Below are positions 23,536 to 35,900 of a DNA stretch of 64,000 nucleotides, piece after piece; within the stretch, counting starts at the first letter, position 1; each line of letters starts with the position of its first letter. Below the pieces are notes generated by a model. The model was not told where the DNA came from. It ran no database searches and saw only the letters and a list, made by a program, of their open reading frames with translations. Origin of the DNA: Paraspadella gotoi (taxonomy: Eukaryota > Chaetognatha); contig CM119265.1 of NCBI GenBank assembly GCA_051294375.1, positions 14,980,963-15,044,962 on the forward strand, read 5' to 3'. A program made the position numbers and the translations under genes.

Positions 23536-26500
23536 TCACTTTCTGGATTTGGAGTTGCCGCCCCTCAAGAAAATGCATTTTCGCAATTTGCATATTTGTC
23601 TAGCGGTGGCTCGGTTCTTGCATTGCTGACATTCACCGCAACTCTCCTTTATTTGACAAGGGCCGCACGTGCCGCAACGGCGTCGTTTGGGCGCCGTAGA
23701 AGATCCACCGACGCCGCCGTTTGAGTCGTAAGCGATACGATTGACTCCGATAACCGAGTTTTCGGCGGCTCCACCCCCAAAGGCAGTAGAAGCGGACCTT
23801 TTGACGCCACCATTGTTGACGAGACGTTTGACTACGACGTTACTGATTCCAGACGACAGACCGTCCGTGACGGCGCCCGACTGCGAAATTCCTGGGCTCA
23901 AGGCGTCGTCGTATTCTTCATCGTCGCAGTCATCGTCATCATCGAGCGGAAAAGAAGTGGAGGGTGAAGGATCCGGATCGGGAAATTCGCCTAAGGCACT
24001 CGGGGGCAAGTGATCGTCTGAGACATCAAGATCTTCGTTGTCGTCGTCTTCGTCTAGCCGGACGACGACGGGAGGGACGTTTTCTCGCTTGGCAAACGGG
24101 TGACGGTTGCGCATGTGGACGTAGAGGTCAGATCTGCGACGGTACTTTCGTGGACAAAGGTGACAACGGAAGGCCGTTTTGACTGGAGCGTGTACCACCA
24201 TCATGTGGCTCTTGAGATGGTGGCTCTGAGTGAACGTTTTATCACAGTGCGGGCACGTGAAAGGTCGCATCTCAGTTCTGTGCGTGCGAATGTGGCGAAG
24301 GAGTTTATCGCTGTGCGAAGTGCGGAAGGCGCAAAGGTGACAAGCGAGGGGCAAGGAGGACGGTGGAACGCTTCCTGAAAAAGTTTAAGAAACATGGAAT
24401 AATATAAAATTCGAAATCTTTCGACATTCGATTTTTGAAGCTCACCTTCGTCTTCGAGATAGTCCCCGTCGCTCCCATCGTTCAAACCGTTCGCCTCGAC
24501 GTCTTCTTCAATCTCCTCGCGATCTTCCGATTTTCTCTCCTCTCGGTTTTCGTGCACTTGCGAACAATGAATTTCCAAGTCTTCAATCAAAACGAACCTA
24601 GCGTCACATTCAGCGCAAGGATACAGGCTTGACCCGGACGCCGATGCTTCGTCCCCATTCAACGAGAGAAAGTCGGCGTCGAGATTTCCCGTTGGAGCGT
24701 CGAAAGTATCGACGCCTCCCGATCCCGGATCATTAGGGATTGCTGACCGTAAATTGTCTCCGTCGGGACTGACGTCTCTGGAAGACGAGGGACGTGGCTC
24801 GTTGGCGTGAGCGATTAACTCGTGGCGTCGTAGGAGGCTGTCGCTTCCAAACTGCCGATCGCAGCCCGGAAAGTCACATTGAAACAGGAGCTGTTGCGGT
24901 TGCTGTGTCTGCAGCGACAGTTTAGGTCTCGCGTGGGAGAGGCGGTGCTGGTTAAAAAGGTACTCTGTTCGCGCGACGTGACCGCATAGCACGCAACGGA
25001 AGTCACCGAACCGAGAGGCAGACTCCGTGAAGGGACGCCTAACCGAAGTGCTTGGAGTCGTTTTTATTTTAATAGAGACCCCCTCTCGAATGCCTTCAGA
25101 GGTTCCACCACCTTCGCGGCCCTTTTTCAAACCGTTCTTCAGATGCGTTTCGTTCAAATGTGTCACCAAATCGTCAAGTTCTGCATAAGATTCCGTGCAA
25201 AATCCGCAGGAGTAAGGCTTTTCTCCAGAAGCGGGTGGGGACAACTGGTTCGGTGACTTAAAAATTTGGACGGGCTTCGACGCCTCTGAGCTGAAATCAG
25301 GGTCCTGCACTTCTTCGTCAAAAACGACAGGTTCTGCGGAAGTAATGTCTGTGGGGGAAAGCAACGACAAAGCTCGAGATTGAGAACCTCCGTTTCGATC
25401 CCCGCCGCCGTTTGACAAGAGACTGATCCTATGCTGAACGCCCTTCAACAAGCTATATGCGCCTCTATTAGGCTGCGGATGCTGCTGCTGCAGCATATTG
25501 AGGGATTTGGAAGACGAGGATGGAAGAGAAAGGCGCTTGATCTGTTCCGGCGGATTTGAGACTCTGGCTATTTCGGCTGGCAACAAGGAATGGCGAACAT
25601 ATCGGGTGTCTCGGAATCCGTCGTCAAGTTCGTCGATACTTTCAGGGAGACGCTTGACCGCCGCCGCAAATGTGTCAGTGTCGCGCCCGACGCCAACGGT
25701 GACGCCGCCGTCCGCATCCGAAAGTTGATTGTCGTGGGCAGATAGTCTGCCCTTTCCCTTCAAATAGATGCATTTTCGATATTTGCAGATTTGCCGGGAC
25801 GTAGCCCGGTTGCGACACTGTTGGCACTCGCCGCAGGACACTTTGACTCGGCAGGGGCCGCAAATACCGCAGCGTTTTCTCTTACCGCTGGGTCCCTGCT
25901 CTAGCATGACACCACCGACAGGGTTGTTCTCCATTTGCTGCTTCACCCACGAGTCGACGTCGTAGTCGAATTCGGGCGCTCGTCCCTGGCTATTGGCGGA
26001 CACCAGTCCTGGGGCAATGGAAGGCGGAGAAAGAGAACCGTCTATGCGGTCATCGATTCGAGGCGAGGACGAGGTCCGACTTCGCTGTTCGGCTTCGCCG
26101 GCATCGTCGGAAGCGTCCGAGGTCCGCGGTCGCCGACGAAATCGTCGCATGAAGCGGCACATTACTTTGCAGACTTCGAAAGAACCTCTGATAGTTGCAA
26201 CGGCTTCGAGGAGCTCGATTAAGTCCTTTGGGGAGTCGACGCTAACTGGCCCGGTGAAAGATGTTATGTTGTGACCGCTCAAGATGTATTCGAATAGACC
26301 GAAGTCAGGACGCCATGGATTCAGGTTGAGGTCCAATTCAGGCGCAGGGCGTAAAACCAAGTGTTTCCTCCACGACGATTCTTTCGTATCAAAATCCAAT
26401 ACTACGTGAGTGAAGCAGAGGCCCATAAGAGGCCCATGCGACAACATCGTAGCGCTCCATCCTCGCGGAAGTATTCCGTGGTCTAGGGCAGACAAGAGAG

Positions 26501-27440
26501 TGTCCATGTCAGATATTTCCTCCCCGATCTGGCCTTTGAGTTCGGCGAACGACGACAGCGCCGGAAAGGAGTTTCCGTCCTCGTTGTTATTGTTCAATTC
26601 GGGCAGCGACGTGTCATCGTCTTCATCATCTTTGGTGTAAAGTTCTACTTCCTCAAGAGGCAATTCTCCTGGAGCCTGAAGCAGGTGCAAAGGCACGACC
26701 TCCAGCTTGTGAATGTGTCTTAGCATTTCCAGAAGATCAACGGGGTTTCGAAGGCAAAGGGGGAAAGTGATATCGGCGAAGGATGCTTTGGAAGTCGCAA
26801 AGTCGACGACTGTGTTGGACGAACGCCGAAAGGCGCGGGTAGTCGCCGACATTTTCACAGAAATCTTAGGGGAAATGCGAAGGAGAAAGTTCCAGGCGGA
26901 AGTTCTAGAGGAAGATGGAAACTGGGAGAAGGACAGGGTGCATTGATGTCGGGAGCTCTTGTCGTGGTCGGAAACCTTCGCCAGAACCAAGTGAACGATA
27001 CGCTTTTTAGCTACGAATGGAAAAGGTTTGACATTTTTATAAATTTTCAAAAACTGAAAGATGCAAATATTTTAATTACCTTCAACATGCAAACTCCAGT
27101 CGTCTTCTAACAGTGAAGGCAACAAATCTCTCAATTCTCCGATGTCGTTGACACCGAACGGAACGCCGTCTCCAGTAAGAGACGACCGAGGGGAAGCATC
27201 GGCGCTGGAGGTCGACGCATCGTTTTCAGGGTCAAAAACTCCGGGGCAATCGGTGGGGAGACTAGGAGAAGGGCTTTCCATCGTGTCCATAGCCATTTCG
27301 ACCCCCAATTTTTTACAAGGAAGAATTGTTTCCGAAGTGAGAACCGCCGATTTAACGCCAATCTCGCGGTTGTTGACCTCCGCGTCGGCGTCATTATTTT
27401 CGCGGGAATCTTTGACCGTCAGGGAGGGTTCGTCTTCCAT
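23536..27440 (-). CDS. Zinc-finger protein with two TET/IDAX-type CXXC domains and seven C2H2 fingers
   Basis: Three exons (27080-27440, 24446-27010, 23536-24374; TGA) encode 1254 residues in phase. CXXC1 is at about 497-540 (KRKRCGICGPCRVKVSCGEC) and CXXC2 at about 1207-1250 (KRRRCGTCGPCQIKESCGEC). Both have the eight cysteines and lack the KFGG motif, as in the TET/CXXC4/CXXC5 class that binds CpG-containing DNA. C2H2 fingers lie near 720, 791, 830, 917, 985, 1013 and 1043, the last three closely spaced. The N-terminal ~400 residues have no domain I recognise but contain a repeated short module. Acidic stretches suggest a nuclear regulator. Start: the ATG at 27440 follows an acceptor-like TTTATTTACAG at 27522, consistent with a 5' UTR intron or leader splice. 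I know no named orthologue with this architecture. Its role as a CpG-reading transcription or chromatin factor is inferred. Confidence 0.88.
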
Positions 27441-29911
27441 GACAGCGAAACGCGTCAGGCGCGCTGATGTTTTTGAGGAATCAGTCTTGCCAACGTTTCA
27501 TTTTAAATCAAGTCTTTCACCTGTAAATAAAGCTGCATAACAGGGTATCTTACTTTAATTTTTACTCATTGATCAATAATATCATATCGTATGCATGTAA
27601 TAACTTTTATATTACATTCATTTACGTCGATGTTAACTGTAGCCTGCGACAAAACATACGGTTCAACTCTTTCCTCGCCTGAGTGTCAGAAATATCCTTC
27701 CGTCGATGACAGGACAGAAAGACGAAAAAGGATAAAAGTTCAAAAAACAACAACATTGACAACAGAGGCGATCAGGAGTTTGGACTTTATATACCTACAG
27801 TCAGAATCGATAACGTAGCCAAATAAAAGGAATTCATTTCAACTGCTAATCGGGGAGAGGGGAAACCGCTTTGAATTTTTTTTTTTTTGGGGGGGGGCAA
27901 CATTTCGAGTTTGGAAGCTTGAATGGCGACTCTACCTTTTTAGTAAAAGACATCTTCGTCGATGCAATTGGCTACTTATTATTATTTTAATCTACTTTCA
28001 TTTTTAATAACGTGTCTCCCAAACAGGTGAATCAAAACTGAAGTTGGCGATAAGGAAATTAAATGAAATATAAAAAGTCTTACGCTTTAGAGTGATTTTG
28101 TAAATCGGGAGACACTGACGCTGTGCAGAAAAGAAACCACTCCTCATAAAAAAATATACCTAAAATCATTATTCATCGGCAAAGTTCTAGAGTATTAAAC
28201 ACAAATAAAAACTTGTTGATTAAAAAAGGTTTTAACGCAGACTTCTCGAAATTAATAACAAAATGAAATCTAATATCATAATTAGGGACTAATGGTAATC
28301 CAATACGTAAACCTAATAGATGAATGATCACTGAGCTACGATAAAAAAATCAATTTTCAAAATTTTCAGTATTACAAATTATTCCTTTCTAATAATTTAA
28401 TTTAATTCTTATGAAAGATAAAAACACATTACGGCTAAATAACTTTAAAAAGATACATATTTTCTATTAAGAAATTCAGTATTTGTATTTTATAAAGCAT
28501 TTTAAGAGAAAAAAGCCAATGCGACAATGAGCTTCTAATCTAATCAATAATGCAGCTGCTGAAGAATTTGTCACAATGAGACGAGATGTTTTTGTTTATG
28601 TTTAATTTCTAAGACTAAACTTTGTTGTAAGATTTGAGTATAATATTAATCATAATAATAATAATGCTCAACATACATCATAGTCATATTTCACTATTAA
28701 CAGGTGAGTGATGAGTGATCAAGTAGTTAACAAGGAGTAGTTAGTTATTTGATGTTTCTAACAAACAAACAAATATTTTAATCAAAAAGTTCCAATAAAT
28801 AGAACTTTAAAAGATCAAACAAAGGTAAGGATTTCAAAATCTCTAATATATCCTCACCGTTTCCATCCAACAGATGAACTATCGAAGGTAAGTCACAAAA
28901 AATGTTCATCTTTGTATCGGACGAAAACGAGAGGGAACGTTTCTAAATTATTCTTAGAGATAAATTAGTTATAGTTAACAATCCTTTGGTTTGCTAGACC
29001 TTATTTAACAAAGTTTAATTTTAAATCCTCCCTAGAAGTAATGAAACGTGACCCTTCTTTGAGACTGGGACTGGGAATTGTCACCTAAAGCTTGAGATTG
29101 AGTTCATTCGGTTGACACGAGTGTGCAAGAACCAGTCCAAGTTACAAAGCCAAATTCGGATCGATGATTGAGTTTCCATGCCCGAAAGGACATTTGAAGT
29201 TTTTACAGTTTTTTAACTTTTTATAGTTAGAGGGGCTTTTACTTACCTTAATTTCTTACATTCACATATCCGGGGCACCATTATTAAAAGAACCCCCCAA
29301 AATTGGGCTGGTTAATTGTTAGTCAGGATATTATGGTAACAAGGCGCGGGCAGTTAAGGTATATGATTGGATTTTAACGTGTAAAGCCCCTCAGACGTTA
29401 ATATATGTTGAATTGCATTTTAACCACGCAATTAGAGTAACCCAGTGTTAATTTAAATTTTTTATGAGCAAAAAAAGCTTCTACAGCCAAAAAAATCGGC
29501 CTTTAGAACTAAGTTATTTTTATTTTTTACAACCTGTTTTTTAAACACTTAAACATAAATTTTTTTATTAGAAGAATACAACTATTTACACGCACACAAC
29601 AAAAAATACACAAATGCTTTGTGCGCCCCTAAATTTTTAACTTTAAATCTTTTCCCCTTTCAACTAACACAGATTCAAAAAAATTTACGAAATAAAACAC
29701 AGCTTTCCTTCAAAATGGCGCTAGTTAGCGTGGAAGTTTAACAACGAGATTATAGTTTAACCGAAATGTTTCAAACGAGCACGGAAGGGTCATTTCTTAC
29801 TCTTAACAAAAAATAAAATTAAAAATAAATGTAAAATGAGATCAAAACTCCATAACGTGAGTCAACAAAGAAGGGGGAATAATCACAAATACATTTACTT
29901 ATTAAATAATT
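27441..29911. other. Intergenic region between NEDD1 and the CXXC gene
   Basis: It holds the presumed 5' UTR and promoter of the CXXC gene on the right-hand strand sense and the NEDD1 3' flank. A homopolymer junction, T tract then G tract, is at 27878-27897. No coding exon was supported. An isolated acceptor/donor-like pair near 28870-28890 (plus strand) is noted among the rejected items. Confidence 0.5.
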
Positions 29912-32900
29912 TTAATAAATCTTTTTAAGATTTTGAATTTCTTTTTTCAATGCTTCATTTTCCTGCATTAGCTGATGCTGATTTAGGTTACCCACTTGCA
30001 GGATTTGTTGGATTTCACCCAACTGGATTTCAAATTGTCTTACCATTTCAAATTGAACCTGAAAAGAAAAAGAGACTAATTAGCCAAACCAGAACTATCA
30101 AACTCAATAGACACAAAGCAGCGAGTACCTGTACAATGTATCGGCGTATATCATCCTTCAAATCGCCAACTTCTTCCCTTATGAACTCTTTTAAATGTTT
30201 AACCTGGCAGGCTTCGTTTGATGCCAAGGGGTCGTCCACATGGGGGCCAAGGGACGCGGAAGCGCCTCCCATAGCGCCACCGACTAAAAGGCCGTGGGAG
30301 GCGCCCGAGGAACTGGCGCCCGCGAGTCCGGAGGGCGGAGGTGCTAGAGAAGAGGCGCCCGAGAAAAGAGAGGCTGTCCCCGCTCCGTCCGGTGACTTTC
30401 GCAGGTGTGAAGACGACGCCGACTTGTGCATAAGGGAAGAAGGAACAGCCGTGAAGCCCCTCGAGGCTCCAGGGCCGAGGATGGACGGAGCGAAGCCCAA
30501 AGGGGCCGAGGTGGCGCAGCCAGGGTCGAGACTAGCGCACTCTCCCCGTACGTGAATGGCACTGGATAGTGGACCGGAGCAGCAAGCCTCGTTTACACCC
30601 TTTACGCCGCCGAAACTTGATTCTTGAGATGTATGCGGTTGATGATGATGATGCTGGTGGTGGTAGTGTTGTTGTACTTGTCCCTGGGTTCCAGTGACGC
30701 CGTCATGACTATGGGGTTGGTGATGCAAATGATGTTTGCTGCTTCCGGACCGCTCTGTGCCATCCGTTTTCTCCTTGCGATGGTGTGGATGATTATGAAC
30801 AGAGGTGCCACCTGATTTAATAACAAGAGACGATACTAGATGAGGTAAAAAATTAAGACATTAAAAATGTCATCTAATAAACGACGAAGATTCTTACCAA
30901 GAACGGTGGAGGGATCTTTGACATTGTGTAAACAAGTGAAAGGGGCGTTGGGATTTGGGGAAGGGAGTTGAGGAGAGGACCCGCCGCCGGGTCCGGCGCC
31001 GGCCTCGACGAGAGGTTTCGGTAATGTGGAGGGCGGAACTGAGAGTCCATCTTTTCCACTTCCGTTCACCTGAAAACAAGTGGAATTTCGGTCACCAAGA
31101 ACTTATAAAAAGCATTACTGAAAAAGCTATATTTACCGGGTGATAGTTGATTTGCGCTTCAGTTGTATGACTAGTGCCGTGCGCTATAGATGAATCTCCG
31201 ATCGACGCGTCTACAAATACCAATGTAAACGTCGTAGAGATTCGTGGAGAACAAACGTAATAATATACAAATAAAGAGTGCCTCAAGCGTACTGTCACTT
31301 TACAAATGAACTCTGTATAAAACATTTCCTACATTTGCTTTGAGTGCTGATAAAATATATCAACGATTATATCTATTGTTTGATTTTAAAAATAAAGACA
31401 TCATATCACGCTGTAAGAACTTCTGAATCGAAAGAGTACAGTAAATACAACTTTTTTGACTGTGCTGATTCACTGAATTCATTTATCAAGTGACAGTACG
31501 CTTGAGACACTATGTATTTAAAACGAACGAATGACTGCTACTTATTTATATTTATATCCCAGAAATTAATATGATGAAATATATCATTTAGGACGAGGTT
31601 TTCCCTCGTGGTTCTGCACAAACTTGAAACATCAAACAGCTTATAAATACACAATTCTACGAATTAACAATGTACAATGTTGAATTTCACAGAAAATGTA
31701 GTGTTGATTTCGTATATCTATTATCTACCAATTGCCAAAGGCAAGTCCGACTGCAGCACCGTATAAAGAGTTCAGCCCAAGTCGGAACGATCGAAGCCAT
31801 AGAAGCTACATTGACAAAAAAATCCGGAACCTGCGCTCACAGAGGGGGCAAGAAACACCTAAACAATTTGGTCCCTCTCACTTAATTATTCATTCTGGCT
31901 CAAACTTGGCCGGCAAATACCTGCATTAGGATGATGGGAATGAGCGCTGCCGCCATAAGTTGGCGAGAGAAACACAGATGATGACCCGTCATTGATATTA
32001 AAAGAGGAAACGTTGGGATCTTCCCCACCGGGATTCCTGAGGGGGAAACACATAGTTTAAATGCATCGTGATGTATGAGAAGTGGGCGCGGTTTCCTTCA
32101 TACTTAGTATTGAGTGGTGAGATAGCCGGGTCGAAATAACCGGTTAAACTGGATTTTCCGTGGAGATGCTGCGACCGGAATAATCCCGACGCCGACTTCG
32201 ACAACGACTTGTTGCCGGCCATTCCGTCCGGTGTTGTGGCAGATATCAATGAGACACCTGATATCAAAATACAACTGATGTGAAAAAAAAAAGCGCCACT
32301 TTAAATTTAAATTTAACTTTAAATTTCAGAAAACTATATAATTTTTTTTTTTTTAAATAGAAATCAGTTTAGGAAGTTAACGAAAAATTGCTGATGAAGA
32401 CTCGAAACATGTACAAACTAATAAAATAAATTGTTGTTCAAGCTTATTTTTCGTTAACTTCCAAAACTTATCAAAACAATAAAAAGAAAGTTCCAATACA
32501 AATAGTATAAATTTTATTACAATCGGTCAAATGGTTTAAGAGATATGATTTTTTAAACTTGAGTATTCCAAAACCAAATGGGGAAAATCGACTTTTAACT
32601 AATCAACATAGACCTATCATTCATCGTATGTTTCAATAACCTTAAAATTATTATTTAGGGATCTGGGTCAATTTATTTCTCCAGCTATCCCTCCGAATGT
32701 CCAATATATGTTTTTTTCATTTTTAATCTACGATAAGTAATGTAAAATATCAGAAAAAATGATTAGTCTTAAATCTATCAGCTTTGTGGTAGAGTACATC
32801 ATTTAAAAAAAAATCACTGCTCCTAAACAAATGGCCCGATTTTAATAAAATTTCTGCCAAACTTATTATGTTTTAATAAACTTTGAATAACTTTTAAAAT

Positions 32901-35900
32901 CTTTTTAAAAATTCAAGTATATATATGATGAAAATAAAGTGCCGCGATATTTTTGCACATGACTGTAAAAAAATTAAATAAGTACAGCTTTTTTACCCCG
33001 TGAGCCAAATCGATTGATACGAAGTAAAAATTAATGATACATGACCTACAAATCATTAAGACAATTTTTTTATACCATTTGATAGAAAAATCATTGACGT
33101 TTTTGAAATGCCCAAAATATTGATTAAAATTGGTTTGAAACATGCTTAAAATACCTCCCGAACATGTTGGGACAAACTCGTCATCGCTATAAAAAAAGTT
33201 TTTAGACAACAAATAAGTTGTGATTAAACTTTCTTTCGTTGTGTTTTGAGTTATTTGAGATTAAAGACGAAGTCAGCACTGATGAAGGCTTGAATGAAAG
33301 CCGAAACTTGTCTGTACCATAAAATAAAATCGTTGATGTAACAAGACTTCGTCTTTAATCTCAAATAACAAATAAGTTTAATTTCTCAAGCCAGACTTCT
33401 TTAGTGACAAATTACTTTTTTTTTAAACAACCCATGTTTTAAAAGGAAAACAGATCATACTGTTAGCCACAGCTGCTTTTCATACTTTCCGAGGTTTAAC
33501 TTATCATATTATAATCAGCGCAAACAGATTTGCATCTTAACAATCATTTAAGCCCCAATTTTGATGCTTTGATGTTGTTAAGCTAAGCTGCTTAAATAAA
33601 GGAATGAGAATGAATCTTGTATAAACAAACTGCCCTTCTGGACCTTGTAGAGGTCAATAAAGCTGAAAATATCTATACTGTAATCTTAAATACTGAGTTA
33701 AAACTTATTCATTGCGCTGGATTATTAAAAGAATCCATTAGCCATCATTTTGACGTCTGACATCTTCGCAAAAATATTAATTTCAAGTTGTTAATAAAGA
33801 TCAATTTAAATAAAATTTTAACAGAAAAAAAGTTAAACATATCTCTATATAATAAAAAAAATAGTTTACGTTTATGTCGATGCAGTAAACCATGGCAATG
33901 ATTTATTTCTTGTGACTGGATTTGGCTCACGGGGTAATTGACGAGTATGGCGACAGGGTTATGAAGTAACATTTAATAAAATGCTACCCAAGTCAAAAGC
34001 AGTAACGATCATGAACGAGAAAGAATTGATAGAGATTTCGAGTTGTAATTTACGCCGTGAGCTTGTCGGCTCTTAAAGTCGAAAGTCCACCTCAGTGTTC
34101 TCATCGCTTTTTCGAAAGAGAAAGAGCGAGGTCAGAGGCAAAAAAACCACCGGTTACCACTGTGGCCAGAGACATGACCCACACTCAATCACTCATCTTA
34201 AATGTTGTCCTTACGAGATAAGAAAAGCCCATTTGGAAATTTAACATAGCTTACAAAAAACATTTTCTGTCTTTCACGAATGCAAATTCTATATAATGTA
34301 ACGGTAATTTTTCGTGGGTTCATTCGTCACTTTCTCCGCTTCTTTTGTTAACGGTGACCAACTACGTAAGCTGACAATTAATCTCCCTACCTAGAGTATT
34401 ATTGCCGGAAGAAATGACGGAGGGATCGGCATGGCTGCTTGTTCGTCCTCCAGGCAAAGGCGGTCCTCGTAGCGGAGAGAAAATACTATCATCGACGGAC
34501 GATGACGTGGAATGTATGTTGGTGATGACCGCGTTGTGGCTTTTGTGGCGCATGTGGTGGTGGTGATGGTGGTGGGCGTTGGAAGAAGGCGTCGTCGCTT
34601 CGGCACCTTTGGTGCCGCCAATCGAGTCTTTGACAGCACTATCAACTTCCGACGCCGACAAACCCATTTCCGGCGTGGCACCTCCACCGTCGCCGCCGCC
34701 GCCTCCACTCGCTTTTCGCGTGTGATGCTTGTGCGAACTCGATCCCCCGCCCCCACTATGGTGCCCGCTCGTGCTGCTTTGGTGGGTGACACTGTGGTGG
34801 GTCGAGATTTCCTCATTGTCGTTTGCATCCCGCGTAGGCTTGGAAGACGCTGCGATCATAAAGAATAGTCAATATTGAACAAGAAAGTGTTAAAAACAAC
34901 AGAATTAGCTGTAACTGGTGTGGGCCAGACCAGAATGTCATACCTCCTGTCGAGCCATGCTGATGCTTCTTCGTTTTCGTCGACGTCGTCGCAGCAACAG
35001 AGTCACCTCCGGGAACGTCTATCGTTTTATCGCTTTTGTGACTAGCTTTCCCACTGTCCCTATTGGCAACCACGCCACCGGATGAGGACGATCGTTCTAA
35101 AGCCGCAGCTCTATAGAAAACGACAAAGTATAATCTTTCCGAACGTGCACGCTGCTCAACTAATATTTTTTCGCACCTCTTGGATCCGCACTTTTGAAAG
35201 GCCAATTTTTGGACTTTGTCCTTGTGAGCGTTGAAGTATTTGACGGGTGTGTTGCCCTTGCGCAGATCAAAGATGATGATCTTGCCCCTGGTCGACCCGA
35301 CGGCAAGAGTGACCCCGTCGGGCATGAGGTCGAGAGCCGAGAGGCAGTAATCGGTGGCGATATTCTTGATGGTCTTCTTGTCGCGGACGTCGTAACAAAC
35401 GACGTTATTGTCCAGGCCGGCGGAAAGCATGAACATCTCATTGAGCGTCGAAAAGGTGAGCCCCGTTGCCGGAGCCCGGTGGATCTCGCGAAAGGCGTGC
35501 GTCAGCTGCCGCGTATTCACATCCCACAGGTAGACCGAACCATTTTCCGACGAAGAAGCTGAAGAAATAGTATATAAAATGAAGAGACTCATTTCTCGAA
35601 CGATCTACTTTTTAGTCGGATCTGCAGATCCTGACTCTATAATTCACTTTGTCGATCCGTCGGTCCGCCACCTCAATCTTGTCGGGCATTCACTTATGTC
35701 AGAAGATCGAATTATGATAAATTAAGCAAAAAAAATTAGGTCCATCCATCTGTCTGTCTGTCCATCCCACCTTGGCAAAAAACTCCAATTATTCGTGATA
35801 TGAAGTTTTGATGGAATCGTGCGAGTGAAAATGAGTTTTAATGGAAAAAACTACTAATTGTTAGGCTTCTTTTTTTTATATTAAATGTAAATACAAAATG

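Noticed and set aside
28840-28895. Acceptor (CATCCAACAG) and donor (GAAG/GTAAGT) framing a ~14-nt plus-strand micro-exon
   Set aside because: No neighbouring coding exon was found. Splice-like signals alone are common in such DNA; a non-coding transcript is possible but unsupported.
29950-30555. Plus-strand open frame of 201 codons
   Set aside because: It is antisense to the last two NEDD1 exons, which have conserved protein similarity and proper splice sites.
31732-31929. Plus-strand 65-codon frame in NEDD1 intron 8
   Set aside because: No similarity recognised, no splice context, and it overlaps the NEDD1 exon 8 donor on the other strand.
33155-33192. Possible 32-nt extra exon of NEDD1 (acceptor TTTTTTTATAG, donor GAG/GTATTT)
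   Set aside because: Its length is not a multiple of three and it would break the phase between exons 6 and 7.
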